From: Amycolatopsis umgeniensis | GTDB taxonomy: Bacteria; Actinomycetota; Actinomycetes; Mycobacteriales; Pseudonocardiaceae | Assembly: GCF_014205155.1 (NCBI RefSeq) | Contig: NZ_JACHMX010000001.1 | Span: 7,440,001-7,504,000, forward strand | Direction: 5' to 3' | DNA: 64,000 nucleotides | In this document: positions 9,320 through 18,233 of the stretch, piece after piece | How positions within the stretch are numbered: the first letter of the stretch is position 1 | How the letters are laid out: the number at the start of each line of letters is the position of its first letter | Notes under the pieces: generated by a model | The model's input: only the letters and a program-made list of their open reading frames with translations | What the model was told of the DNA's origin: nothing | Database searches by the model: none | Made by a program: the position numbers and the translations under genes

Positions 9320-9348
9320 TGCAACCGTTCACCGCGCTCGTTCCGTCC
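9320..9348 (+). promoter_or_regulatory. ECF-sigma-type promoter of the first lipoprotein gene
   Basis: TGCAACC at 9320-9326 and CGTCC at 9344-9348 are 17 nt apart, and CGTCC lies 7 nt before the ATG at 9356. This has the layout of an extracytoplasmic-function sigma promoter giving a leaderless transcript. The same words with the same spacings precede the paralogous gene at 9876. Confidence 0.6.
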
Positions 9349-9355
9349 AGCCGCC

Positions 9356-9832
9356 ATGAAGAACGCAGCGAAGATGCTGGGCGCGGGGCTCGTGCTCGCC
9401 GCGACGGCCGCCTGCGGCGCGGGCGGCCCGGGAGCACCGGAGAACACGAGCACCCCACCGGTCGTCACCACGCCCTCGGATCTGCCCACCTCCCTCCCGG
9501 CCAGCCCGCCGGTCGCGAAACCACCGGTCTCGCGACCGACCGTCGGCCCACCGCCCTCGGACAAGATGCTGCCGCCGTCGCAGGTCGACGCCAAGGTGCC
9601 CGCGCAGGTCAGCGCCGAGAACGGCGGCTTGAACGTGCACGTCGAACTGAGCGGCTGCGACGAGGCGACGGCGAACCTCGGCGAGCAGAACACGCAGCGG
9701 GTCGTGATCAAGGTGAAGATCGATCACGGCGAACCGGGGCGGATGTGCCCGCAGGTCATCCGCTACGCCGTCCTGCCGGTGAAACTCACCGAGCCGATCG
9801 GGCCGAGGGCCGTCGTCGTGGAAGCGGGTTGA
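9356..9832 (+). CDS. Small lipoprotein of unknown function, paralogue A
   Basis: A 158-residue protein with a lipoprotein signal peptide (MKNAAKMLGAGLVLAATAACGAG, lipobox ATAACG), a proline/threonine-rich linker to about residue 80, and a small C-terminal domain with two cysteines (GCDEATANLGEQ and MCPQVIRYA) likely disulfide-bonded. The C-terminal domain matches the next gene product: both have the pattern GGxxxxxxxxxxGCxxAxAxxxxQ and MCxxxIRxxVxxVxLxxPxGxRxVV. I do not recognise a named family. Exported and membrane-anchored location is well supported; function is unknown. Confidence 0.75.
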   Translation: MKNAAKMLGAGLVLAATAACGAGGPGAPENTSTPPVVTTPSDLPTSLPASPPVAKPPVSRPTVGPPPSDKMLPPSQVDAKVPAQVSAENGGLNVHVELSGCDEATANLGEQNTQRVVIKVKIDHGEPGRMCPQVIRYAVLPVKLTEPIGPRAVVVEAG

Positions 9833-9839
9833 GATCATG

Positions 9840-9868
9840 TGCAACCCCACGGCGGCCTCGTTCCGTCC
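9840..9868 (+). promoter_or_regulatory. ECF-sigma-type promoter of the second lipoprotein gene
   Basis: TGCAACC (9840-9846), a 17-nt spacer, CGTCC (9864-9868), then 7 nt to the ATG at 9876. The geometry is identical to 9320-9348, and CTCGTTCCGTCC is shared between the two sites. Confidence 0.6.
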
Positions 9869-9875
9869 TAGCCGC

Positions 9876-10394
9876 ATGAGGTACTTAACGAATGTCATCG
9901 GCCTTGGCCTGATCGTCGTTGCGGTATCCGCTTGCGGGGCGCAGAACCAGGCAGCGGAACCCGCGGCCGGACCCGGTAGCGGCACCCTGAGTACCGTGCC
10001 GCCGTCGCCGACCGCGCCGCCTTCCTCCTCGCCGACGCTCCCGCCGGTCAGCCAGCCCGGGCAGCCGGGCGCGCCGCGTCAGGAGGTTCCGGAGGGCAGC
10101 GCGAAGCTGCCGGACAAGCAGCTCGACGCGTCGGCGCTTCCCGCGGACTATCCGCGTGAGGTGTACACCAGCAACGGCGGGACGATCCTGAACATCCGCG
10201 GCCAGGAAGGCGGCTGCGGGCACGCGACGGCGGAGGCCGCGCAGCAGGACGGGAACCGGGTCACGGTCAACCTGACCGAACTGAAGGGCCAGACCGGCCA
10301 GATGTGCACGATGGACATCCGGCATCCGGTGATCTCGGTGGCGCTTTCGGCGCCGCTGGGGGAGCGGACCGTGGTGTTGAAGCAGATGCGGTGA
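9876..10394 (+). CDS. Small lipoprotein of unknown function, paralogue B
   Basis: A 172-residue lipoprotein starting at ATG 9876 (lipobox VSACGA), with a Pro/Ser/Thr-rich linker and a C-terminal domain with two cysteines (GGCGHATAEAAQQ and MCTMDIRHPVISVALSAP) homologous to that of the preceding gene. The pair arose by tandem duplication that included the promoter. The distance between the genes and the second promoter suggest separate but parallel control by one sigma factor. No family name is recognised; a cell-envelope role is inferred from export and ECF-type control. Confidence 0.75.
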   Translation: MRYLTNVIGLGLIVVAVSACGAQNQAAEPAAGPGSGTLSTVPPSPTAPPSSSPTLPPVSQPGQPGAPRQEVPEGSAKLPDKQLDASALPADYPREVYTSNGGTILNIRGQEGGCGHATAEAAQQDGNRVTVNLTELKGQTGQMCTMDIRHPVISVALSAPLGERTVVLKQMR

Positions 10395-10400
10395 CGGCGA

Positions 10401-10441
10401 AAGGCCCCTTTCCTCGCAGTGGACGCGAGGAAAGGGGCCTT
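10401..10441. terminator. Bidirectional hairpin terminator
   Basis: A perfect 17-nt inverted repeat (10401-10417 and 10425-10441; AAGGCCCCTTTCCTCGC) with a 7-nt loop lies between the convergent lipoprotein and fumarase genes. Both genes end within 10 nt of it. Confidence 0.85.
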
Positions 10442-10446
10442 CCCGC

Positions 10447-12108
10447 TCAGCGGAAGCTGATCTGCAGCACCGGTTCCGAAGTGGCCTCGAAGAAGTCGTT
10501 GCCCTTGTCGTCGATGACGATGAACGCGGGGAAGTCCTCGACCTCGATCTTCCAGACCGCTTCCATGCCCAGCTCGGCGTACTCGAGGACGTCGACCTTC
10601 TTGATGCAGTCCTGCGCGAGCCGCGCGGCCGGGCCGCCGATCGAACCGAGGTAGAACCCGCCGTGCTCGTTGCACGCCGAGGTCACCTTCTTCGACCGGT
10701 TGCCCTTCGCCAGCATCACCAGCGAGCCGCCCGCGGCCTGGAACTGCTCGACGTAGGAGTCCATCCGGCCCGCGGTGGTCGGCCCGAAGGAACCCGACGC
10801 GTAGCCCTCGGGAGTCTTCGCCGGGCCCGCGTAGTACACGGGGTGGTCGCGAAGGTACTGAGGCATTTCTTCGCCCGCGTCCAGCCGCTCGGCGATCTTC
10901 GCGTGCGCGATGTCGCGGGCGACGACGAGCGGGCCGGTCAGTGACAGGCGCGTCTTCACCGGCAACCGCGAGAGCTGCGCGCGGATCTCGTCCATCGGGC
11001 GGTTGAGGTCGACGGCCACCACCTCGTCGGACAGGTCGTCCTCGGTGACGTCCGGCAGGAACCGCGCCGGGTCGCGCTCGAGCTGCTCCAGGAAGACACC
11101 GTCGGCGGTGATCTTCGCCTTGGCCTGGCGGTCGGCCGAACACGAGACGGCGACGCCGACCGGGCAGGACGCGCCGTGGCGCGGCAGGCGGATCACGCGA
11201 ACGTCGTGGCAGAAGTACTTGCCGCCGAACTGCGCGCCGATGCCGAACTGGCGCGTCATCTCCAGCACCTGCTGTTCGAGGTCGACGTCACGGAAACCGT
11301 GGCCCAGCTCGGAACCCTCGGTGGGCAGGTCGTCGAGATAGCGGGCCGAGGCCAGCTTCGCGACCTTCAGGTTGAACTCCGCCGACGTACCGCCGACGAC
11401 GATCGCGAGGTGGTACGGCGGGCAGGCGGCGGTACCGAGGCTGCGCAGTTTCTCGTCGAGGAACTTCGCGAGCCTCTTCGGGTTCAGGACCGCTTTGGTT
11501 TCCTGATAGAGGAACGTCTTGTTCGCGCTGCCGCCGCCCTTGGCCATGAACAGGAATTCATAGCTGGGAACTTCGGATTGACCATCTTTGTGATAGAGCT
11601 CGATCTGCGCGGGCAAGTTGGTGCCCGTATTTCGCTCATCCCAGAAATTCACCGGCGCCATCTGCGAATAGCGCAGATTCAACTCCTGATAGGCGTCGAA
11701 AATGCCCCGCGACAGCGCGCGCTCGTCGTCGGCGCCGGTGAGCACGCCTTCGCCGCGTTTGCCGATCACGATCGCGGTGCCGGTGTCCTGGCACATCGGG
11801 AGGACGCCGCCGGCGGAGATCGCCGCGTTGCGCAGCAGGTCCATCGCGACGAACCGGTCGTTGCCGCTCGCCTCCGGGTCGTCGACGATCGCGCGCAGCT
11901 GCGCCAGGTGTGACGAGCGCAACAGGTGCTGGATGTCGGTGATCGCGGTCTTGGCGAGCTTGGTCAGTGCTTCGGGCTCGACCTTGAGGAATTTCCGGCC
12001 CGCCGCTTCGACGACCTCGACACCTTCGGCGCTGAGCAGCCTGTACTCGGTGTGGGTGTCCTTGGCGAGCGGAAGGACTTCAGTGTGCTGGAACGTGGTG
12101 GGCGCCAC
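10447..12108 (-). CDS. Class I fumarate hydratase (iron-sulfur)
   Basis: A 553-residue enzyme that interconverts fumarate and malate in the citric acid cycle. It is the oxygen-sensitive class I type with a [4Fe-4S] cluster, not the class II FumC form. Likely cluster cysteines are in [17 protein letters not shown] and SACNEHGG. The N-terminal domain holds [20 protein letters not shown], and the C-terminal beta domain carries [15 protein letters not shown]. The chosen start is GTG 12108, because AAAGGAG lies 9 nt upstream and longer versions would run into a non-conserved leader. The gene is monocistronic, bounded by a hairpin at its 3' end. Confidence 0.92.
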   Translation of the reverse strand: MAPTTFQHTEVLPLAKDTHTEYRLLSAEGVEVVEAAGRKFLKVEPEALTKLAKTAITDIQHLLRSSHLAQLRAIVDDPEASGNDRFVAMDLLRNAAISAGGVLPMCQDTGTAIVIGKRGEGVLTGADDERALSRGIFDAYQELNLRYSQMAPVNFWDERNTGTNLPAQIELYHKDGQSEVPSYEFLFMAKGGGSANKTFLYQETKAVLNPKRLAKFLDEKLRSLGTAACPPYHLAIVVGGTSAEFNLKVAKLASARYLDDLPTEGSELGHGFRDVDLEQQVLEMTRQFGIGAQFGGKYFCHDVRVIRLPRHGASCPVGVAVSCSADRQAKAKITADGVFLEQLERDPARFLPDVTEDDLSDEVVAVDLNRPMDEIRAQLSRLPVKTRLSLTGPLVVARDIAHAKIAERLDAGEEMPQYLRDHPVYYAGPAKTPEGYASGSFGPTTAGRMDSYVEQFQAAGGSLVMLAKGNRSKKVTSACNEHGGFYLGSIGGPAARLAQDCIKKVDVLEYAELGMEAVWKIEVEDFPAFIVIDDKGNDFFEATSEPVLQISFR

Positions 12109-12416
12109 TGCGCGGGCTCCTTTGCCGGCATCGGGAACCCGCCCACGGTACAAGGCGGGTCCCGAGTGATCGGCGCCGCGTCCGGGAGCGCTAAAGCGGA
12201 CTGCAATTCTCACACTGCATTTTGTCGCCGCGCCCCACAAATTAGTTCGGGAGGCCGGGCCCACCCCGACGGACCCGACCTCCCGGGGAAAGCGATCCGG
12301 GCGCGAACACCCGACCGCGAAGACTTATTACCTGCTCGACGGTCTCGTGACGCAGGTCATAAGTCAACGCTGCCGAACGGGTGTCGCTTTTTCGGCGCCG
12401 AAAGGCGCAGTGAGGA
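12109..12416. other. Intergenic region between sigB and fumarase
   Basis: About 308 bases without a supportable gene. They should hold the fumarase promoter (leftwards). TTTCGGCGCCGAAA at 12390-12403 is a perfect 14-bp palindrome just past the sigB stop and may take part in termination. Confidence 0.4.
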
Positions 12417-13448
12417 CTACGAAGCGTAGGCGCGCAGGCGGTCGGCCCGCTCACCCTGACGAAGCTTCGACATGACCTCTCGCTCGATCTGGCGAACGCG
12501 CTCACGGGAGAGCCCGAAGTGCTTGCCGATCTGGTCGAGAGTGCGCGGCTGGCCGTCGTCGAGGCCGTAGCGCAGGCGGATCACCTGGGACTCCCTGTCG
12601 TCCAGCGTCGCGAGCACGCGGCGCAGATCGTCCTGGAGCAGACCGGAGATCACGGCGCTTTCGGCGTCGGTCGCCTCGGAGTCCTCGATGAAGTCACCGA
12701 GCGGGGCGTCCTCCTCGGTGCCGACCGGCATGTCGAGGCTCACCGGGTCACGCGAGTGGTCGAGCAGATCGGAGATCTTGTGCGCCGGAATGCCCGATTC
12801 GGCGGACAGTTCCTCGTGCGTGGCGTCGCGCCCGAGCTGCTGGTGCAGATCGCGCTTGATGCGGGCCAGCTTGTTCACCTGTTCCACCAGGTGGACCGGC
12901 AGCCGGATGGTGCGTCCCTGGTCGGCCATCCCCCTGGTGATGGCCTGGCGGATCCACCAGGTGGCGTAGGTCGAGAACTTGAATCCCTTGGAGTAGTCGA
13001 ACTTCTCCACCGCGCGGATCAGACCCAGGTTCCCCTCCTGGATCAGGTCGAGCAGCGGCATCCCCCGGCCGGTGTACCGCTTCGCGAGCGAGACCACGAG
13101 GCGGAGGTTGGCCTCCAGCAGGTGGTTCTTCGCGACGTGGCCGTCACGCACGAGGGCGGACATCTCCGAGCGCCGCTTCGGCGTGAGGCTCTCGGCCGTG
13201 TCGATCATGTGCTGGGCGAACACCCCGGCCTCGATGCGCTTGGCCAGCTCGACCTCGTCGGCGGCGGACAGCAGTGCCGTCTTGCCGATTCCGTTGAGGT
13301 ACACGCGAACGAGGTCCGCGGCCGGGCTCTGGGCGTCGAGGTCGGCGTCGGTGAGGGCCCCCGCGCTCACCGGCTCCTGGGTGGATTGCGCCGGGATACG
13401 GCGCTCGCGAATCCCGCGCGCTTCGCGTTCGAGAGTCTGGACTGACAT
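12417..13448 (-). CDS. sigB: RNA polymerase sigma factor SigB (group 2, principal-like)
   Basis: A 343-residue sigma-70 factor with all core regions: 1.2 ([16 protein letters not shown]), 2 ([20 protein letters not shown], then [17 protein letters not shown]), 3 ([10 protein letters not shown]) and 4 ([20 protein letters not shown]). It lacks the long acidic/lysine-rich N-terminal extension seen in the principal factor at 47335-48735. [20 protein letters not shown] and the ending [12 protein letters not shown] match mycobacterial SigB, the general-stress and stationary-phase factor. The ATG at 13448 has GGGGAGG upstream. An ECF-type promoter upstream (13570-13597) suggests that an oxidative or envelope stress sigma factor drives it, as in mycobacteria. 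Confidence 0.92.
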   Translation of the reverse strand: MSVQTLEREARGIRERRIPAQSTQEPVSAGALTDADLDAQSPAADLVRVYLNGIGKTALLSAADEVELAKRIEAGVFAQHMIDTAESLTPKRRSEMSALVRDGHVAKNHLLEANLRLVVSLAKRYTGRGMPLLDLIQEGNLGLIRAVEKFDYSKGFKFSTYATWWIRQAITRGMADQGRTIRLPVHLVEQVNKLARIKRDLHQQLGRDATHEELSAESGIPAHKISDLLDHSRDPVSLDMPVGTEEDAPLGDFIEDSEATDAESAVISGLLQDDLRRVLATLDDRESQVIRLRYGLDDGQPRTLDQIGKHFGLSRERVRQIEREVMSKLRQGERADRLRAYAS

Positions 13449-13569
13449 TCTGCCTCCCCGGTCACGGGCTGAACGTGCTGCGGTGTGTCCGCCGGATCCG
13501 CCTCGGCGTAGCAAGCCCTGTGGAAAACCCGCTACTCCTCGTCGGCCCAGCTTGGCTGGACACTTTGCT

Positions 13570-13597
13570 CAACGCCGGGAGGTCCGAAAACGTTCCC
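13570..13597 (-). promoter_or_regulatory. SigE/SigH-type promoter upstream of sigB
   Basis: On the minus strand GGGAAC (13597-13592) is followed after 17 nt by CGTTG (13574-13570). This fits the GGAAC/GTT promoters of the SigE, SigH and SigR group. It would give a 5' leader of about 115 nt. Confidence 0.5.
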
Positions 13598-13695
13598 GGC
13601 CGCTACAGAGGAGACGGGCGGCTGACCTGGGACGTTGCTCGACCAACCCTGAGCTTTTCCTGAGAATGCCCGTGCGGGGGAGAAACAAACGTGGT

Positions 13696-14121
13696 CTAGA
13701 CCTCTACGAGGAGCGTGAAGGGACCGTCGTTCACGCTCCGGACCGCCATCATGGCCCCGAACCGGCCGGTCTCGACGCGCGCGCCGCGTTCGCGCAGGGC
13801 GTCGACGACGGCCGTCACGAGAGGCTCGGCGGTTTCCGGCCGGGCGGCCGCCGTCCACGACGGACGGCGGCCTTTGCGGGTATCGCCGTAAAGGGTGAAC
13901 TGGCTTACGACAAGCAGGGGTGCGCCGGTGGTGGCACACGACTCTTCGTCGCGAAGTATGCGAGCTTCGTGAAGTTTGCGTGCCATCGTGGCGGCCTTCG
14001 TCACGTCGTCGTCGACGTGGATTCCCAGCAGTACCAGCAAACCCGGTTCGCCGATGGCGCCCGTCACCTCGTCGCCGACGGTCACGCTCGCTTCCGTGAC
14101 CCTCGCCACCACCGCCCGCAT
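13696..14121 (-). CDS. dtd: D-aminoacyl-tRNA deacylase
   Basis: A 141-residue protein, the normal size for the family. It hydrolyses D-amino acids mischarged onto tRNA and protects translation fidelity. The start [15 protein letters not shown], the central [18 protein letters not shown] and the C-terminal [12 protein letters not shown] (the Gly-cisPro motif region, here GPFT where many have GPVT) are all in place. Its ATG overlaps the TGA of the upstream methyltransferase gene (TGATG at 14119-14123), so the two are translationally coupled. Confidence 0.93.
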   Translation of the reverse strand: MRAVVARVTEASVTVGDEVTGAIGEPGLLVLLGIHVDDDVTKAATMARKLHEARILRDEESCATTGAPLLVVSQFTLYGDTRKGRRPSWTAAARPETAEPLVTAVVDALRERGARVETGRFGAMMAVRSVNDGPFTLLVEV

Positions 14122-15617
14122 CAGACGGCGGGCAGCAGCATGCCGTGCCGGACCAGTTCGCGGACGACGGGCAGCGCGGCGGCGGCCAGTTCCTCCGGTT
14201 CGAGGCCCTGGGCGGCCGCCAGGAGTTCGATCAGGTCCTCCAGGGGCAGCGCGCCCCGGCAGCCGGCGAGCAAGCGTGTGGCCAGCTCGTCGACCTCGTG
14301 CGACCAGCCGGGACCGTCGGTGCGGTGCAGCCGCTGGACGGTCGTGGCCCAGCCCTCGTCGCCCGGCTCGGCGACGCTTTCCAGCAGGACGCTCTCCGGG
14401 ACACGGAACCGGGTGTCGAGGAGTGACTCCCCGTTGGCGCGCAGCCAGTCCACCCGGTCCAGCCAGTTCGCCGCCTCGGCGCCCAGCGGGTCGTCGTAGG
14501 CCTGCCGGAGGTCCTCGCACACGATGGTCGGGGTCTGGCCTGACGCCCGGCGCAGGGTGACGAAGCCGAAACCGATGCCTTGGACGTCGTTTTCGGCGAA
14601 CCAGTCGAGCCAGTCGCCGGATTTCGCGCGGCCTTCGGGGGAGCGGGGGTCGATGCCCGCGTCGCGCAGCCACGTGCCGACGTACAGGCCCGGATCCGCG
14701 ATGTCCCGCTGGACGAACCACGCGTCGGTCTCGGCGGGCAGCCAGCGGGTCACCCGGTCGCCCCAGTCCTCGCCCTCGACGTGCAGCCAGGACGCGAGGA
14801 GCTGGCCGCTGCCGCCCTCGTTGAGGAAGCCCGGCAGCTGCCGCACCACGAGCGCGCTGGCGTCGTCGCCCGCGAGTCCGGAGTCGCGGTAGGTGTAGTC
14901 CACCCGCGGCGGGCCGACCACGAACGGGGGATTGCAGACGATCCGGTCGAACCGGCGCCGCGCGACCGGCGCGAACCACTCGCCCCGGACGAGCTCGACG
15001 TCCAGTTCGTTGAGCCGGAAGGTGGCCGCGGCGAGCGCCAGCGCACGGGCCGAGACGTCGGTGGCGGTGACCTTCTTCGCGTGGCGGGTGGCGTGCAGCG
15101 CCTGGACGCCGTTACCGGTGCCGACGTCGAGCAGGCTGCCGACCTCGCGGCGGCTGGTCGCGCGGATCAGGTTGAGCGAGGCGTGCCCGACGCCGAGAAC
15201 GTGGTCTTCGGGAACGGCCTCGCCCAGGACATCGGCGTCGAGGTCCGAGACGACCCACCAGGAACTCTCGTCGTCGCCGTGCGGGCGGACGTCGAGACCG
15301 GCCCGGTAGCCGTCGGCGGCGGGGACGAGCAGCGTGGCGGCGACGGCGTCGTCGACCGACAGTGGCGCGAAAGCGGCCTCGACCTCCTTCTCCGGCTCGG
15401 TCGAGCCCAGGAGGAACAGGCGGATCAGCGTGCCGAGGTCTCCGGCGTCGCGAGTCGCTCGATAGGCGGGTTCGGGTTCGCCGCGGCCGAGGGCAGCGTG
15501 CGAGGAGCCGAGGGCGCCGATCACACCGTCGGTGTCGTAGCCTGCCCGGCGGAAAGCGTCCCGCAGCCTCGCGCAGACGTCGTCGGACAGGTCGGGGAGG
15601 GCTGCTCGTGTGCTCAC
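14121..15617 (-). CDS. Class I SAM-dependent methyltransferase, HemK/RlmG-like
   Basis: With GTG 15617 the product has 498 residues. A central Rossmann methyltransferase domain shows the SAM motif [14 protein letters not shown] and the catalytic [11 protein letters not shown], the NPPF/Y motif of enzymes that methylate planar amide or amine nitrogens (HemK on release factors, RlmG/RsmC on rRNA). The flanking N-terminal helical region and the C-terminal region are typical of an actinobacterial subgroup with unproven targets. Coupling to the tRNA deacylase gene agrees with a translation-related role. No Shine-Dalgarno is visible; the divergent M20 gene starts 25 nt away, so their promoters must overlap. 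Confidence 0.82.
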   Translation of the reverse strand: MSTRAALPDLSDDVCARLRDAFRRAGYDTDGVIGALGSSHAALGRGEPEPAYRATRDAGDLGTLIRLFLLGSTEPEKEVEAAFAPLSVDDAVAATLLVPAADGYRAGLDVRPHGDDESSWWVVSDLDADVLGEAVPEDHVLGVGHASLNLIRATSRREVGSLLDVGTGNGVQALHATRHAKKVTATDVSARALALAAATFRLNELDVELVRGEWFAPVARRRFDRIVCNPPFVVGPPRVDYTYRDSGLAGDDASALVVRQLPGFLNEGGSGQLLASWLHVEGEDWGDRVTRWLPAETDAWFVQRDIADPGLYVGTWLRDAGIDPRSPEGRAKSGDWLDWFAENDVQGIGFGFVTLRRASGQTPTIVCEDLRQAYDDPLGAEAANWLDRVDWLRANGESLLDTRFRVPESVLLESVAEPGDEGWATTVQRLHRTDGPGWSHEVDELATRLLAGCRGALPLEDLIELLAAAQGLEPEELAAAALPVVRELVRHGMLLPAV

Positions 15618-15641
15618 GTTAAGTAATACTGCCAGGATGAG

Positions 15642-16910
15642 GTGGTGAGCCTCGAAAGTGTCCTGGCACCGCTGCGCGCGGCGCTGCCCGGATTGGAAGA
15701 CCTGTACACCGACCTCCACCGGCATCCGGAGTTGTCGTTCGCCGAAACCCGGACGGCCGCCGAACTGGCCCGGCGGCTGGAGGCCGACGGTTACGAGGTG
15801 CACACCGGCATCGGGCGCACCGGCGTCCTCGGCGTGCTGCGCAACGGGCCCGGGCCGAAGGTGATGCTGCGCGCCGACATCGACGCGCTGCCGGTCGAGG
15901 AGAAGACCGGCCTGCCCTACGCGAGCACCGCCCGCGGGGTCGACGCCGAAGGCCGCGACGTTCCGGTGATGCACGCCTGTGGCCACGACATGCACGCCAC
16001 CTGGCTCTCCGGCGCCGCGTCGCTGCTGGCCGCCGGACGTGCGCACTGGTCCGGCACCCTGCTGGTCGTCTTCCAGCCGGGGGAGGAGGAAGGGGACGGT
16101 GCCGTCGGCATGGTCCGGGATGGCGTCTTCGAGCCCGGGGGCAAACCCGACGTCGTCCTCGGCCAGCACGTCGTCCCCGGCCCGGCGGGCTGGGTGCTGA
16201 CCAGGCCCGGCGTGATCATGGCGGCCACCGACGCGCTGCGCATCACGCTGCACGGCCGGGGCGGACACGGTTCGCGCCCCGAGACGACCGTGGATCCCGC
16301 GGTGCTCGCCGCGTCCGTGGTGCTGAAGCTGCAGACCATCGTCTCGCGGGAGATTTCGGCGACCGAGTCGGCGGTGGTGACCGTCGGTTCGCTGCACGTC
16401 GGGACCGCGCACAACATCATCGCCGACCACGCCGTGCTCGAGGTCAACATCCGGTCGTTCGACCAGGCCGTGCGGGAGAAGGTCGTCGCCGCCGTCGAGC
16501 GGATCGTCCAGGGCGAGGCCGCCACCGCGGGCGCGCCGAAAGCGCCGGAGATCGAGCGCATCGGCACGTTCCCGGTCACCGAGAACGACGCCGCGGCCAC
16601 CGAAGGCCTCACCGCCGCGTTCCGCGACCATTTCGGCGAGGGGCGCGTCATGCCCGCGCCGCTGGTCACCGGCAGCGAGGACTTCAGCGAGTTCGGCCGC
16701 GCCGCCGGGGTCCCGTCGGTGTTCTGGCTGGTCGGCGGGCTGGACGCGGATCAGGTGATCGCCGCGATGACGGCGGGCCGGTTCGAACAGGACATCCCGT
16801 CGAACCACTCGCCGCTGTTCGCGCCGATCCCGCATCCGACGCTTTCGGCCGGCGTCGAAACGCTCGTGGTCGCGGCCTTGCACCGGTTCACCCACCCAGG
16901 TGTCGGATGA
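15642..16910 (+). CDS. M20-family amidohydrolase (hippurate/IAA-amino acid hydrolase type)
   Basis: A 422-residue metal-dependent amidohydrolase. Landmarks are DLHRHPELSFAETRTA, metal ligands in MHACGHDMH and QPGEEEGDGA, the dimerisation-domain GRGGHGSRPE, and the C-terminal GSEDFSEFGR. Members cleave N-acyl amino acids or aromatic amides. The start is GTG 15642 or 15645; AGGATGAGG lies just upstream and slightly favours 15645. Its TGA overlaps a possible ATG of the next gene. The natural substrate cannot be deduced. Confidence 0.88.
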   Translation: MVSLESVLAPLRAALPGLEDLYTDLHRHPELSFAETRTAAELARRLEADGYEVHTGIGRTGVLGVLRNGPGPKVMLRADIDALPVEEKTGLPYASTARGVDAEGRDVPVMHACGHDMHATWLSGAASLLAAGRAHWSGTLLVVFQPGEEEGDGAVGMVRDGVFEPGGKPDVVLGQHVVPGPAGWVLTRPGVIMAATDALRITLHGRGGHGSRPETTVDPAVLAASVVLKLQTIVSREISATESAVVTVGSLHVGTAHNIIADHAVLEVNIRSFDQAVREKVVAAVERIVQGEAATAGAPKAPEIERIGTFPVTENDAAATEGLTAAFRDHFGEGRVMPAPLVTGSEDFSEFGRAAGVPSVFWLVGGLDADQVIAAMTAGRFEQDIPSNHSPLFAPIPHPTLSAGVETLVVAALHRFTHPGVG

Positions 16911-16948
16911 GCCCGGCGAGTGGGAGCATGGAAGCCGGAGGTGGTGCT

Positions 16949-17281
16949 GTGAACGCGCCCGCCCACGGTCCCGAACCGAGGGAACCCGCTCCGGTGCTGA
17001 TCACCGAAGCCGCCCCGTCCTACGAAGACCAGCTCGCCAAGCGGAAGCGGAAGTACATCATCATGATGTCGTTCCGCATCCCTTGCCTCATCCTCGCCGG
17101 GATCTTCTACGAGACCTGGTGGCTCGCGCTGGCACTGATCGCGATCTCGATCCCGCTGCCGTGGATCGCCGTCCTGGTGGCCAACGACCGGCCGCCGCGC
17201 AAGAGCGAAGAGGTCAACCGTTTCCAGGCGGAGCCGACCCGGATCGAAGGCAGCACGCATCGCGTCATCGACGGCGGCTGA
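16949..17281 (+). CDS. DUF3099 membrane protein
   Basis: A 110-residue protein when started at GTG 16949, which has GGAGG seven nt upstream; an ATG at 16907 overlapping the previous stop is the alternative. The sequence PVLITEAAPSYEDQLAKRKRKY followed by two hydrophobic segments (IPCLILAGIFYETWW and LALALIAISIPLPWIAVLVA) is characteristic of DUF3099, a small actinobacterial membrane family of unknown function. It follows the M20 gene and probably shares its transcript. Confidence 0.82.
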   Translation: MNAPAHGPEPREPAPVLITEAAPSYEDQLAKRKRKYIIMMSFRIPCLILAGIFYETWWLALALIAISIPLPWIAVLVANDRPPRKSEEVNRFQAEPTRIEGSTHRVIDGG

Positions 17282-17299
17282 CGCGCTTAGCGTCCGGCT

Positions 17300-17354
17300 G
17301 TCCGTGAAGGCCTCCTTGAGGGACTCAGAGTCCCTCAAGGAGGCCTTCACGGAC
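17300..17354. terminator. 55-bp near-perfect palindrome, bidirectional terminator
   Basis: Arms 17300-17326 and 17328-17354 are perfectly complementary over 27 nt with one central base. It lies between the convergent DUF3099 and pseudouridine-kinase genes, 19 nt and 7 nt from their stops. It could form a very strong hairpin in RNA or a cruciform in DNA. Confidence 0.85.
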
Positions 17355-17360
17355 TTCCAG

Positions 17361-18233
17361 CTACGGCTGAGGGCCGACCTTCGCGACCGCGCGGGCGCCC
17401 AGGCGGGTGCCCGCGCGAAGAACCTCCACAGTCGACTCGCCGCGCAGCCACGCCGCCAGCACACCGGCGTCGAAGGCGTCCCCGGCACCGGTGGAGTCGA
17501 CGCAGTCGGCGGGCTCCGAGGGCACCGAGGTGATGGTGCCGCCCGCGTCGACCCAGCTGGCGCCGTCGAGACCGGCGGTGACGACGACCTCGCCCACGTA
17601 GTCCAGCAGTTCCTTCGCCGCCGCCGGATCGCTCGACCCGGTCAGCGCGACCAGTTCGCTCGTGTTCGGCATCAGCAGGTCGACGCCGCGCACGTCGTCG
17701 AGGAAGCCGGCCGGATCGGTCATCAGCGTCGCCGCCTGCGGATCGACCGACGTCGTCAGCCCGGCCTTCTTCGCCGCCGCGAGAGAGGCGAGAGCCGCGG
17801 GCCGTGACGACGGGTACAAGAGGACGTAGCCCGAGAGGTGCAGGTGGCTCGCCCCGCTCAGCGCCTGCTCGGTGATGTCCTCGGGGGCGAACTTCGCGTT
17901 CGCGCCGCGGTCGGCGAGCATGCTCCGCTCGCCGTCGCCGTCGACGAGCACCACGACGCAGAACGTCGGGTCCTCGGGGTCCACCGCGAACTCGCAGCGC
18001 ACGCCCGCCGCTTCCAGCTCGCTCTTCACCATGCGGCCACCCGAATCGTCGCCGATCCGCGCGATCAGCGTGGTCTCCGCTTCCTCGGCACGCAGCCAGA
18101 GCGCGGTGTTCGCGCCCGCGCCGCCACTGGTGAAGTGGACCTTCGCGCGGATGTCGCCGCCGTGCGGGATGGGGCCCTCGTGCCGCGCGACCACGTCGAG
18201 TCCGACGTCGCCGACGACGACGATGCCGCTCAT
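17361..18233 (-). CDS. psuK: PfkB-family kinase, probable pseudouridine kinase
   Basis: A 290-residue ribokinase-like enzyme. Signature 1 is SGGAGANTALWLRAEE, and signature 2 with the catalytic base is DSTGAGDAFDAGVLAAWL; the anion hole GAGD is intact. Alone it could be any nucleoside or sugar kinase, but its ATG overlaps the TGA of pseudouridine-5'-phosphate glycosidase (ATGA, 18230-18233). That pairing indicates phosphorylation of pseudouridine to its 5'-phosphate for breakdown to uracil and ribose 5-phosphate. Confidence 0.85.
   Translation of the reverse strand: MSGIVVVGDVGLDVVARHEGPIPHGGDIRAKVHFTSGGAGANTALWLRAEEAETTLIARIGDDSGGRMVKSELEAAGVRCEFAVDPEDPTFCVVVLVDGDGERSMLADRGANAKFAPEDITEQALSGASHLHLSGYVLLYPSSRPAALASLAAAKKAGLTTSVDPQAATLMTDPAGFLDDVRGVDLLMPNTSELVALTGSSDPAAAKELLDYVGEVVVTAGLDGASWVDAGGTITSVPSEPADCVDSTGAGDAFDAGVLAAWLRGESTVEVLRAGTRLGARAVAKVGPQP

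Noticed and set aside
10447..12264. A longer fumarase starting at 12264
   Set aside because: The extra 52 residues are not family-like, and GTG 12108 has a good ribosome-binding site.
14121..16895. A 924-codon open frame on the minus strand across the M20 gene
   Set aside because: Only the part from 15617 down encodes the methyltransferase. The rest is an antisense shadow of the M20 amidohydrolase in GC-rich DNA.
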